The notes below the pieces were generated by a model that ran no database searches, was not told the origin of the DNA, and saw nothing but the letters and a program-made list of their open reading frames with translations. The position numbers and the translations under genes were made by a program. From SZUA-309 sp050185825 (GTDB lineage: Bacteria > Pseudomonadota > Gammaproteobacteria > Pseudomonadales > Azotimanducaceae), in NCBI GenBank assembly GCA_050185825.1, contig JBFWZA010000023.1:1-64000 (forward strand): DNA of 64,000 bases, read 5' to 3'. This document shows, piece by piece, positions 52,365-60,062 of the stretch (position 1 is its first letter; every line of letters begins with the position of its first letter).

Positions 52365-53030
52365 GTGAGCAGCTCGACGATTGCACATTCCGGAACCTGG
52401 GCGCTGGCGCTGATCATGATCGTCGTCGCCTCGTGGGTCTTCTACCGGTTCTTTGCGCCGAAAACCTGGCGCGAGTGGGCGAGCGCCGGACTGGTTCAGG
52501 CCTTCATCATCGCCCTGTATGCGGAAATGTACGGTTTCCCGTTGACCATCTACCTGCTGGTCCGATTCTTCGGCCTCGACCAGGGCAACCTGAACGCCAG
52601 CCTCTGGTCGACCCTGCTCGGGATGGGCGAGACGGGCATGATGGTCGCCATGATCCTGGGTTACCTGCTGCTCTTTCTCGGCATCGGCCTCTTCGCTCAG
52701 GGCTGGCGTGAGCTCTACCGCGCGCGGCAGGAGAACCGTCTCGTCACCGATGGGCTCTACGGGCTGGTCCGGCATCCGCAATACACCGGCCTGTTCATCG
52801 CGCTGTTCGGTGAGGGGGTTGTGCACTGGCCCACTGTCTTCTCGATCACTGTGTTTCCGGTGATCGTCGTGGTGTACGTCTGGCTCGCCAGGCGGGAGGA
52901 GCGCCACGTGATCGAGGAGTTTGGCGACGCGTACCTCGAGTACCGGCGGCGTGTACCGATGTTCTTCCCTTCGCCCGGCCGATGGAAACAGCTCATCGAG
53001 CGTTCCAGCATCTCGGATCAGCAGGGTTGA
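52365..53030 (+). CDS. Isoprenylcysteine carboxyl methyltransferase-like membrane protein
   Basis: The 221-residue protein has about five membrane helices. LVTDGLYGLVRHPQYTGLF and EERHVIEEFGDAYLEYRRRVPMF match the C-terminal SAM-binding motif of the ICMT/PEMT family (RHPxYxG ... EE ... GxxYxxY). Bacterial members methylate lipids, quinone-like or other small hydrophobic compounds; the substrate is unknown. It begins with GTG at 52365, with AAGGAG nine bases upstream. Confidence 0.85.
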   Translation: MSSSTIAHSGTWALALIMIVVASWVFYRFFAPKTWREWASAGLVQAFIIALYAEMYGFPLTIYLLVRFFGLDQGNLNASLWSTLLGMGETGMMVAMILGYLLLFLGIGLFAQGWRELYRARQENRLVTDGLYGLVRHPQYTGLFIALFGEGVVHWPTVFSITVFPVIVVVYVWLARREERHVIEEFGDAYLEYRRRVPMFFPSPGRWKQLIERSSISDQQG

Positions 53031-53067
53031 CGGCAGGCCGGCAGGAAAATCGGCAAGGAGCAGGGTC

Positions 53068-53322
53068 ATGCGGACAGAACGAGTGAAGGTGTCGGGTATG
53101 CGGTGCGGCGGCTGTGCCGCTGCCGTTGCACGTGCGTTGGAAGCCGTTGCGGGTGTGGACAGTGTCGATGTGGACCTGGAGTCCGGTATGGCCACCGTCC
53201 GTTTCAACGAGGCGGCCGGCGGCGGCCCTGAAGGTTTCGCGGGCGCTATTCAGCGTGCCGGTTTCGGTGTCTCCGCAGGCGAGACGGACGGTGGTCGGCG
53301 CTCCCCCGCCTCCTGCGGCTAG
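53068..53322 (+). CDS. Small heavy-metal-associated (HMA) metallochaperone
   Basis: The 84-residue protein has a ferredoxin-like HMA fold with the metal motif SGMRCGGCAAAVARALEAV at about residues 9-27 and a typical strand pair GVDSVDVDLESGMATVRF. The CxxC pair should bind Cu(I) or a similar soft metal. AAGGAG lies seven bases upstream of ATG 53068. It may replace the lost CxxC of the ATPase N-terminal domain at 45132, since both belong to the same regulon; this is inference. Confidence 0.88.
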   Translation: MRTERVKVSGMRCGGCAAAVARALEAVAGVDSVDVDLESGMATVRFNEAAGGGPEGFAGAIQRAGFGVSAGETDGGRRSPASCG

Positions 53323-53350
53323 AGTGCGTGAATCCGCTCAGTCACACGCA

Positions 53351-53382
53351 TTGACCTGCACCCCGCACACAACTCGTAGACT
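53351..53382 (+). promoter_or_regulatory. MerR-type promoter/operator copy 11, upstream of the CBM48-nifJ-malQ operon
   Basis: TTGACC at 53351-53356, 20-bp spacer, TAGACT at 53377-53382. The left half is ACCTGCACC; the right half is degraded to GCACACAACT. The promoter elements are intact, so this may be a weak operator. Confidence 0.72.
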
Positions 53383-53430
53383 GCCGTCTCAATGGCTGGC
53401 AGGCGCGGAGAAGCCGCGAGGAGGTAGACG

Positions 53431-53742
53431 ATGCTCGACAAGCGATACCTGGCTGATGGGAAAACATGCAAGGTGACCTTCACCATTGACCACGGCGCCG
53501 TGGCGGAAGCCGACCACGTGTCCCTGGTCGGGGAATTCAACGATTGGGATGCGAGCGTGAATCCGATGAAGCGCCGTAAGAGCGGCGCGTTCTCGACGGC
53601 CGTGAAGCTGCCTTGCGGCCACAGCTACCAGTTTCGCTACCTGGTCGATGATGCGCTGTGGGAGAACGACGCGGCGGCGGACGGCTACGTGCCAACGCCC
53701 TACGGCAGCGACAACTCGATTGTCGAGGTGGCAACGGATTGA
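53431..53742 (+). CDS. Stand-alone CBM48 (AMPK glycogen-binding-like) protein
   Basis: The 103-residue protein is almost only a carbohydrate-binding module: VSLVGEFNDWDASVNPMKRR and GHSYQFRYLVDDALWENDAAADGYV, with Trp positions matching those of isoamylase N-terminal and AMPK beta glycogen-binding domains. Such domains are usually attached to an enzyme; here it stands alone at the head of an operon encoding phosphorylase and malQ. It may tether enzymes to glycogen. GAGGAGG lies shortly upstream of ATG 53431. Confidence 0.88.
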   Translation: MLDKRYLADGKTCKVTFTIDHGAVAEADHVSLVGEFNDWDASVNPMKRRKSGAFSTAVKLPCGHSYQFRYLVDDALWENDAAADGYVPTPYGSDNSIVEVATD

Positions 53743-53784
53743 CCGGCACCGGGCTTGGGCACCGGGCTTGAACGGGAGGAGCAG

Positions 53785-55434
53785 ATGCGCGACGGCCCAT
53801 GGGACCTGACGCCGCCCGTCGATCTCACGGCGTGGACCGGTACCGGACCGCGGCGCGTGCAACGACCGCGTTATGTCGATCTGCTGCCGCCCTGCAGCGG
53901 CGCCTGTCCGGCCGGTGAGGACATTCAGGGTTGGCTGGACGCGGCCCAGGGCGGGCGCTTCCGGGCCGCCTGGGAGATCCTGACCGCGGACAACCCGTTG
54001 CCGGCCGTTCATGGGCGCGTTTGTTACCACCCGTGTGAGGACGCCTGCAACCGGAGGGAACTGGACAGCGCGGTTTCGGTGCATGCGGTCGAGCGGTTTC
54101 TCGGAGATCTCGCGAACGACGAGCAGTGGCCGTACCCGACGCCCGTGTCAGACCGCGGCATCCGGGTGCTCGTGGTCGGGGCAGGACCCTGTGGTCTGTC
54201 CGCCGCCTACCACCTGCGCCGGCTCGGCTACGCCGTGGAGGTCCGCGACTCGGAGGATGAGCCGGGCGGCATGCTGCGCTTCGGAATCCCCGCCTATCGG
54301 CTGCCCCGCGCGGAGCTCCGTCGGGAGGTTGATCGCATAGAAGCCATGGGCGTGAAGTTCTCGCTGGGGCAACGGGTCACCGATGTTCAGGCCGAGCGGG
54401 CCGATGGTGGTTTCGCCGCGGTTTTTCTGGCCATCGGGGCACAGATTGCGCACCGTATCGACATTCCGGTCCGCGACGCCAGGCCGGTTCTGGACGCGGT
54501 GTCGCTGCTGCATCGGGTGGGCGAGGGCGAACGGCCACAGCTCGGACGGCGGGTGGTGGTGTATGGCGGAGGCAACACCGCCCTCGATGCGGCGCGCACC
54601 GCCCGCCGGCTCGGCGCCGAGGACACGCTGGTGGTCTACCACCGTGATGCGAGCCGGATGAGCACGCACGCGTTCGAGGCGGAGGAAGCGCGGGTCGAAG
54701 GGATCCGGTTCCGGTGGCTGAGCAGCATCCGTGGGGTCGACGGCGCGTCGGTGACGGTGGAACGGATGCGTCTGGACGCCGATGGTGAGCTGCAGCCGAC
54801 GGGCGTCATGGAGACGCTGGATGCCGACTCGGTGGTGCTGGCCGTGGGTCAACGTGCGGATACCGGCTTCCTGCGGCAGGTGCCGGGCGTGGAAGTGCTC
54901 GCCGATGGCAGCGTGGTCGTTGGTGAGAACCTCATGACGGGTCAGGCCGGCGTGTTCGCCGGCGGCGACATGACCCGCGGCGAGCGGACAGTGAGCGCCG
55001 CGGTCGGCCACGGGAAGCGGGGTGCCTTGCAGATCGACGGGTGGATTCGGGGAGTGGGCTATCGAAGGCCGAAACCCGCCGCAGAGGTCCGCTTCGACAT
55101 GCTCCACCTCGAGCTCTACACGGACGCGGTCGCGAGCACACAGCCTGAGCTGCCCGCCGCGGCGCGTCTCGGCGGGTTTGTCGAGATCACCGGTGGCATC
55201 CGCGCCGGTGACGCGCGCTACGAGGCGCAGCGCTGTCTCTCCTGCGGGAACTGCTTCGAGTGTGATCAGTGCTACGGGGCCTGCCCGGAGCAGGCGATCG
55301 AGAAGCTCGGTCGGGACCGGGGTTATCGGATCGACCTCGATCGCTGCACCGGATGCGCGGTCTGTTTCCAGGTCTGTCCCTGTCATGCCATCGAGATGGT
55401 GCAGGAGCCGTCGGGGCAGGAAGGCGCGACGTGA
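53785..55434 (+). CDS. GltD-like NAD(P)-linked FAD/Fe-S oxidoreductase with C-terminal ferredoxin domain
   Basis: The 549-residue protein has an N-terminal Fe-S domain with CSGACPAGEDIQGWLD and HPCEDACNRR, an FAD site VLVVGAGPCGLSAAYHLRRL, NAD(P) site VVVYGGGNTALDAARTARRL, and GVFAGGDMTRGERTV. Its last 80 residues hold two 4Fe-4S clusters (CGNCFECDQCYGACP and CTGCAVCFQVCP). This is the GltD/NfnB-type electron-transfer flavoprotein. ATG 53785 has GGGAGGAG directly upstream. The stop overlaps the nifJ GTG, so it probably transfers electrons between NAD(P)H and the pyruvate:ferredoxin oxidoreductase. Confidence 0.9.
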   Translation: MRDGPWDLTPPVDLTAWTGTGPRRVQRPRYVDLLPPCSGACPAGEDIQGWLDAAQGGRFRAAWEILTADNPLPAVHGRVCYHPCEDACNRRELDSAVSVHAVERFLGDLANDEQWPYPTPVSDRGIRVLVVGAGPCGLSAAYHLRRLGYAVEVRDSEDEPGGMLRFGIPAYRLPRAELRREVDRIEAMGVKFSLGQRVTDVQAERADGGFAAVFLAIGAQIAHRIDIPVRDARPVLDAVSLLHRVGEGERPQLGRRVVVYGGGNTALDAARTARRLGAEDTLVVYHRDASRMSTHAFEAEEARVEGIRFRWLSSIRGVDGASVTVERMRLDADGELQPTGVMETLDADSVVLAVGQRADTGFLRQVPGVEVLADGSVVVGENLMTGQAGVFAGGDMTRGERTVSAAVGHGKRGALQIDGWIRGVGYRRPKPAAEVRFDMLHLELYTDAVASTQPELPAAARLGGFVEITGGIRAGDARYEAQRCLSCGNCFECDQCYGACPEQAIEKLGRDRGYRIDLDRCTGCAVCFQVCPCHAIEMVQEPSGQEGAT

Positions 55435-58400
55435 GGTATCCGCAGGCCGCGCGCGCCGTGCTGGACGGCAATACGGCGGTGGCGGACGTCGCCTACCGGC
55501 TCAACGAGCTCTGTGCCATCTACCCCATCACGCCGGCATCGCCCATGGCCGAGCTGGCGGATCAGTGGGCTGCCGAGGGCAGGGCCAACCTGTTCGGGCA
55601 GGTGCCGCAGGTGCAGCAGCTGCAGAGCGAGGCGGGTGCCGCCGGGACCCTGCACGGCGCCCTGCAGGGAGGGGCGTTGACGACGACGTTCACCGCGTCC
55701 CAGGGTCTGCTGCTCATGATTCCGAATCTGTACAAGATCGCCGGAGAGCTGACCCCCACGGTCATTCACGTCGCCGCCCGTTCCGTGGCGACCCATGGAC
55801 TGTCCATCTTCGGTGATCACTCCGACGTCATGGCCGCCCGCGCCACCGGCTTTGCGATGCTGGGCGCCGGCTCGGTGCAGCAGGCGCACGATCTCGCGCT
55901 GATCGCGCAGGCAGCGACCCTCGAATCGCGGGTGCCGTTCATGCACTTCTTCGACGGCTTCAGAACCTCGCACGAGGTGAACACCATTGAGCTGCTGGAG
56001 GACGAGGTGCTGCGCGGCATGATCGAGGCGGAGCAGGTTCGGGCCCACCACCGTCGCGGGCTGAGCCCGGAGCGGCCGGTGGTCCGAGGCACGGCACACA
56101 ACCCGGACACTTTTTTTCAGGCACGGGAAGCCGTCAACCCGTTCTATGCCGCCGTCCCCGGAATTGTCGAAGCCGCCATGGCTCGATTCGCGGCGCTCAC
56201 CGGCCGCCGCTACCAGCCGTTCGACTATCAGGGCGCCGGCGATGCCGAACGGGTCATCGTGGTCATGGGATCCGCCGCAGAGACCGCCCGCGAGGCGGCC
56301 AGGTGCCTGCAGCGTGATGGTGAACGCGTCGGGGTGCTTCAGGTGCTGCTGTACAGACCCTTCTCGGGTACTCACCTGCTCCAGGCCCTGCCGAAAACGT
56401 TGAGAGCGGTGGCGGTGCTGGACAGAACCAAGGAGCCGGGCTCCGCGGGCGAGCCGCTCTACCTCGACGTGGTGGCGGCGCTGACCCGCGCCTGCGCAAC
56501 CGGTCTGCGGGCCGTCATGCCCGCGGTGATCGGGGGGCGCTACGGTCTGTCTTCGAAAGAGTTCACCCCGGCGATGGCCAAGGCGGTGTTCGACGAGTTG
56601 GCGTCGGCGAAGCCGAAAGACGGCTTCACCGTGGGCATCCGCGACGACGTCAGCCACACCAGCCTGGCGCAGGATGGCGGGCTGGTTGTCGAGCCGGAAG
56701 GCGAGGTCCGCGCGCTGTTCTACGGCCTGGGCTCCGACGGCACCGTGGGCGCCAACAAGAATTCGGCGAAGATCGTGGCTGAGCAGAGCGATCTCTACGC
56801 GCAGGCGTACTTCGTCTACGACTCGCACAAGTCCGGCGCGCAGACGGTGTCGCACCTGCGCTTCTCCCCGCAGCCCATTCGCGCGCCGTATCTGGTGGAA
56901 TCGGCGCACTTCGTCGCCTGCCATCAGTTCCAGGCCCTGCATCGGGTCGACGTGCTGCGCCACGCCGCACCCGGGGCCGTGTTTCTTCTGAACGCGCCGC
57001 TGGGTGCCGACGAGATCTGGCCGCAGCTGCCGCGCCGGGTACGCAGCCGTATCGTCGAGCTGGGATTGCGGTTCCACGTCATCGATGCCAGCCGCATCGC
57101 CCGGAAACACGGTCTCGGTGGTCACGTGAACACCATACTCCAGGCAGGTTTTTTTGCTCTCTCGAGCGTCATCCCGCTGGACACCGCCATGGCACACCTG
57201 CGCGAGGCCATCGGCCGGACCTATCACCGGAAAGGTGAGGCGGTGGTGCAGCGGAATCTGGCCGTGCTGGATGAGGCCCTGTCTGGGCTCTACCGCGTGA
57301 ACGTGCCCGATGATCCCGGCGCCGGTGTGGACGACATCCCGCTGGTGCCCGCCACCGCGCCGGAGTTCGTGCGGGCCTTCACGGCGCCGCTCATGGCCGG
57401 CCGGGGAGACGACCTGCCCGTGAGCCTCATGCCCGTGGACGGAACCTACCCCTCCGGCACGGCGGCCTGGGAAAAACGCAACGTTTCGGATTCGGTGCCG
57501 GTCTGGGATCCGGATCTGTGCATCCAGTGTGGCCAGTGCAGCTTCGTCTGCCCGCATGCGGTCATACGCGCGAAGCACTTTCCGGAGACGGCGCTGGCAG
57601 AGGCACCATCGTCGTTCCAGTCCAGCCGCCTGAACGCTCGGGGATTTCCCGACCGGCGATTCGCGCTCGCTTTCTACGTCGAGGACTGCACGGGCTGCGG
57701 GCTCTGCGAGGAGGTCTGTCCGGCACACAGCGCGCGTCAGCCGGACCGCAAGGCGATTGCGATGGCGGATAAATCGACGCTGCTCGACGCTGCCCGGGAG
57801 CGGGTGGCGTTCTTCGAGACGCTGCCGGTCAACGATCGCGCAGGCATCGACTACGCCAACGTCAACGGCGTGCAGTTTCTCGAGCCGCTGTTCGAGTTTC
57901 CCGGAGCCTGCGGGGGATGCGGAGAGACGCCTTATCTGAGGCTGATCTCCCAGCTGTTCGGCGATCGCATGCTCGTTGCCAATGCCACCGGATGCTCCTC
58001 GATCTATGGTGGAAATCTGCCGGTGACCCCCTGGACCCGGAATGCCGAAGGGCGCGGTCCTGCCTGGTCGAATTCCCTGTTCGAGGACAACGCGGAGTTC
58101 GGTCTCGGCCTGAGGCTGGCGGCGGACCGCCAGCGTGCTCAGGCCGAGGCGCTGCTGGAGGAACTGTCGGGGAAGGTGGGTGCAACGCTCGCTCACGACG
58201 TGCTGAACGCAGCTCAGATCCGGGAGTCCGAGATTCGGGCGCAGCGTCGCAGAGTGGAGCAGCTCCGCGGGGTTCTGAGTGAGCTCGAGGACGAAGAGGC
58301 GCGCGAGCTCGAAGCCGTTCTGGGTGCCCTGGTGCACCACAGCGTCTGGATCGTGGGCGGCGACGGATGGGCGTACGATATCGGCTACGGGGGGCTCGAT

Positions 58401-59033
58401 CACGTGATCGCCACCGGCGCCGATGTGAATGTGCTCGTGATGGATACCGAGGTCTATTCGAATACCGGAGGCCAGGCCTCCAAGGCGACGCCGCTGGGTG
58501 CCGTGGCCAAGTTCGCGGCGGCGGGCAAGAGGACGCCGCGGAAGGACCTCGCCCTGCAGGCAATCGCCTACGAAGACGTTTATGTGGCGCAGGTGTCGCT
58601 CGGCGGCAATCCGCAGCAGACCCTCGTGGCGCTGCGGGAAGCGGAAGCGTATCGGGGTCCGTCGCTGATCCTCGCTTACAGTCCCTGCATCGCGCACGGT
58701 TTCGATCTGCGCTACACGGCCAGACAGCAGGATCTGGCGGTGGCTTCCGGTCACTGGCCGCTCTTCCGCTACAGCCCGGTGATGGCGGCCGCCGGACGCC
58801 GGCCGTTTCTGCTGGATTCGCCGCAGCCGACCGTTCCTCTCACCCGTTACGCAGACAACGAGCTCCGCTACCGCCTGCTGTCGGCGAGCCAGCCGTCCGA
58901 GGCCGGGCGGCTCATGGCCGAGGCCCAGCGCAGGGCGCTGGACAGGTATCGCCTGTACGAGCAGATGGCGACGGGTCCGGTCGACTCACCTGCGCGGCTG
59001 GCTCGAGCCGCTCTGACGCGGGAGTCACGCTGA
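55431..59033 (+). CDS. nifJ: Pyruvate:ferredoxin (flavodoxin) oxidoreductase, single-chain
   Basis: This oxidises pyruvate with CoA to acetyl-CoA, CO2 and reduced ferredoxin. The 1200-residue protein has all fused domains: N-terminal LCAIYPITPASPMAELADQW, the middle SVATHGLSIFGDHSDVMAAR, two 4Fe-4S motifs (CIQCGQCSFVCPHAVIR and CTGCGLCEEVCP), a third-cluster Cys GACGGCGETPY, and the thiamine site GGDGWAYDIGYGGLDHVIATG with EVYSNTGGQASKATP. GTG 55431 overlaps the GltD-like gene. Presence of this oxygen-sensitive enzyme indicates low-oxygen metabolism. Next gene overlaps (TGATG). Confidence 0.95.
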   Translation: MRYPQAARAVLDGNTAVADVAYRLNELCAIYPITPASPMAELADQWAAEGRANLFGQVPQVQQLQSEAGAAGTLHGALQGGALTTTFTASQGLLLMIPNLYKIAGELTPTVIHVAARSVATHGLSIFGDHSDVMAARATGFAMLGAGSVQQAHDLALIAQAATLESRVPFMHFFDGFRTSHEVNTIELLEDEVLRGMIEAEQVRAHHRRGLSPERPVVRGTAHNPDTFFQAREAVNPFYAAVPGIVEAAMARFAALTGRRYQPFDYQGAGDAERVIVVMGSAAETAREAARCLQRDGERVGVLQVLLYRPFSGTHLLQALPKTLRAVAVLDRTKEPGSAGEPLYLDVVAALTRACATGLRAVMPAVIGGRYGLSSKEFTPAMAKAVFDELASAKPKDGFTVGIRDDVSHTSLAQDGGLVVEPEGEVRALFYGLGSDGTVGANKNSAKIVAEQSDLYAQAYFVYDSHKSGAQTVSHLRFSPQPIRAPYLVESAHFVACHQFQALHRVDVLRHAAPGAVFLLNAPLGADEIWPQLPRRVRSRIVELGLRFHVIDASRIARKHGLGGHVNTILQAGFFALSSVIPLDTAMAHLREAIGRTYHRKGEAVVQRNLAVLDEALSGLYRVNVPDDPGAGVDDIPLVPATAPEFVRAFTAPLMAGRGDDLPVSLMPVDGTYPSGTAAWEKRNVSDSVPVWDPDLCIQCGQCSFVCPHAVIRAKHFPETALAEAPSSFQSSRLNARGFPDRRFALAFYVEDCTGCGLCEEVCPAHSARQPDRKAIAMADKSTLLDAARERVAFFETLPVNDRAGIDYANVNGVQFLEPLFEFPGACGGCGETPYLRLISQLFGDRMLVANATGCSSIYGGNLPVTPWTRNAEGRGPAWSNSLFEDNAEFGLGLRLAADRQRAQAEALLEELSGKVGATLAHDVLNAAQIRESEIRAQRRRVEQLRGVLSELEDEEARELEAVLGALVHHSVWIVGGDGWAYDIGYGGLDHVIATGADVNVLVMDTEVYSNTGGQASKATPLGAVAKFAAAGKRTPRKDLALQAIAYEDVYVAQVSLGGNPQQTLVALREAEAYRGPSLILAYSPCIAHGFDLRYTARQQDLAVASGHWPLFRYSPVMAAAGRRPFLLDSPQPTVPLTRYADNELRYRLLSASQPSEAGRLMAEAQRRALDRYRLYEQMATGPVDSPARLARAALTRESR

Positions 59034-60040
59034 TGGCTGATCTCGGAATCCGCTATCTGGGCCTGGAGCTTCGCAGCCCGTTGATCGCATCGTCTTCCCC
59101 GCTCACCGGATCGATCGACACCTTGCGTGCGCTGGAAGCGCACGGGATCGGTGCGGTGGTGCTCCCGTCGCTGTTCGAGGAAGACGTGGAAAGCGAGCTG
59201 GCGGAGGTAGGCAGATTTGCACATGCCGGCTGCGGCACGGCGGAGGTGCACGGGGGTTACCTGCCGGAGCGGATGATGGATTCGGGGCATACGGACCGTT
59301 ATCTCGACCTCGTTCGGGAGGCGTCCGCCACCCTGTCCGTCCCCGTCATCGGCAGCCTGAATGGAATCAGCGATACCGGCTGGAGCGATGTTGCCAGGCT
59401 GGTCGAGGCGGCTGGCGCCGCGGCCATCGAGCTCAATCTCTACGACCTGCCGCTCGATCTTTCCGAAACGGGCCCCGAGGTCGAGGATCGTGTGCTTGCC
59501 CTCGTCCGTCACGTCAGGAGCGCGGTGTCGCTCCCGATTGCGGTGAAGGTGGGTCCGTACTACAGCGCTTTCGGTGCGATGGCACGAGCCATCACGGCCG
59601 CCGGTGCGGATGGCCTGGTGCTGTTCAACCGGCTCTACCAGCCCGATATCGATGTCGTGCGTCCGGGACTGCGTCACGATCTGACGCTCAGTCACCGTCA
59701 CGAGATGCGCCTGCCGCTGCTCTGGCTCAGCACGCTGCGTGGCCGGCTTGATGGTTGCCTGGCCGGGAGCACGGGCGTGGAAACCCCGGACGACGTGGTG
59801 CGCTATCTGCTCGCGGGGGCCGATGCGGTGATGACCGCCTCCGCGCTGCTGCGCCATGGCCCGCAGTTTGCCTCGGAGCTGGTCGCGGGCCTGGAAAGCT
59901 GGCTCGAAGCGCGGAACTTCGGCTCGGTCGGCGAAGCCTGCGGTCTGCTCGCCAGCAGGCGCGGCGCCGCTGCAGGGTATGGCCGCGCAACCTATCGTTC
60001 CGAGCTGCATTCCTATCGGTCTCCAACGCGGGACCCCTGA
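59033..60040 (+). CDS. Dihydroorotate-dehydrogenase-like FMN protein
   Basis: The 335-residue protein has a TIM-barrel resembling FMN-dependent dihydroorotate dehydrogenases: YLGLELRSPLIASSSPLTGS, VIGSLNGIS, AAIELNLYDLP, VKVGPYYSAFGAM and GADGLVLFNRLYQPDID. It lacks the standard PyrD catalytic-loop Cys/Ser context, and families of this kind are typically found beside nifJ, not pyrimidine genes. It may use electrons from the pyruvate oxidoreductase or GltD-like protein for an unknown reduction. ATG 59033 overlaps the nifJ stop. Confidence 0.83.
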   Translation: MADLGIRYLGLELRSPLIASSSPLTGSIDTLRALEAHGIGAVVLPSLFEEDVESELAEVGRFAHAGCGTAEVHGGYLPERMMDSGHTDRYLDLVREASATLSVPVIGSLNGISDTGWSDVARLVEAAGAAAIELNLYDLPLDLSETGPEVEDRVLALVRHVRSAVSLPIAVKVGPYYSAFGAMARAITAAGADGLVLFNRLYQPDIDVVRPGLRHDLTLSHRHEMRLPLLWLSTLRGRLDGCLAGSTGVETPDDVVRYLLAGADAVMTASALLRHGPQFASELVAGLESWLEARNFGSVGEACGLLASRRGAAAGYGRATYRSELHSYRSPTRDP

Positions 60041-60062
60041 ACATGGCTGGGAGCTGACCGAA

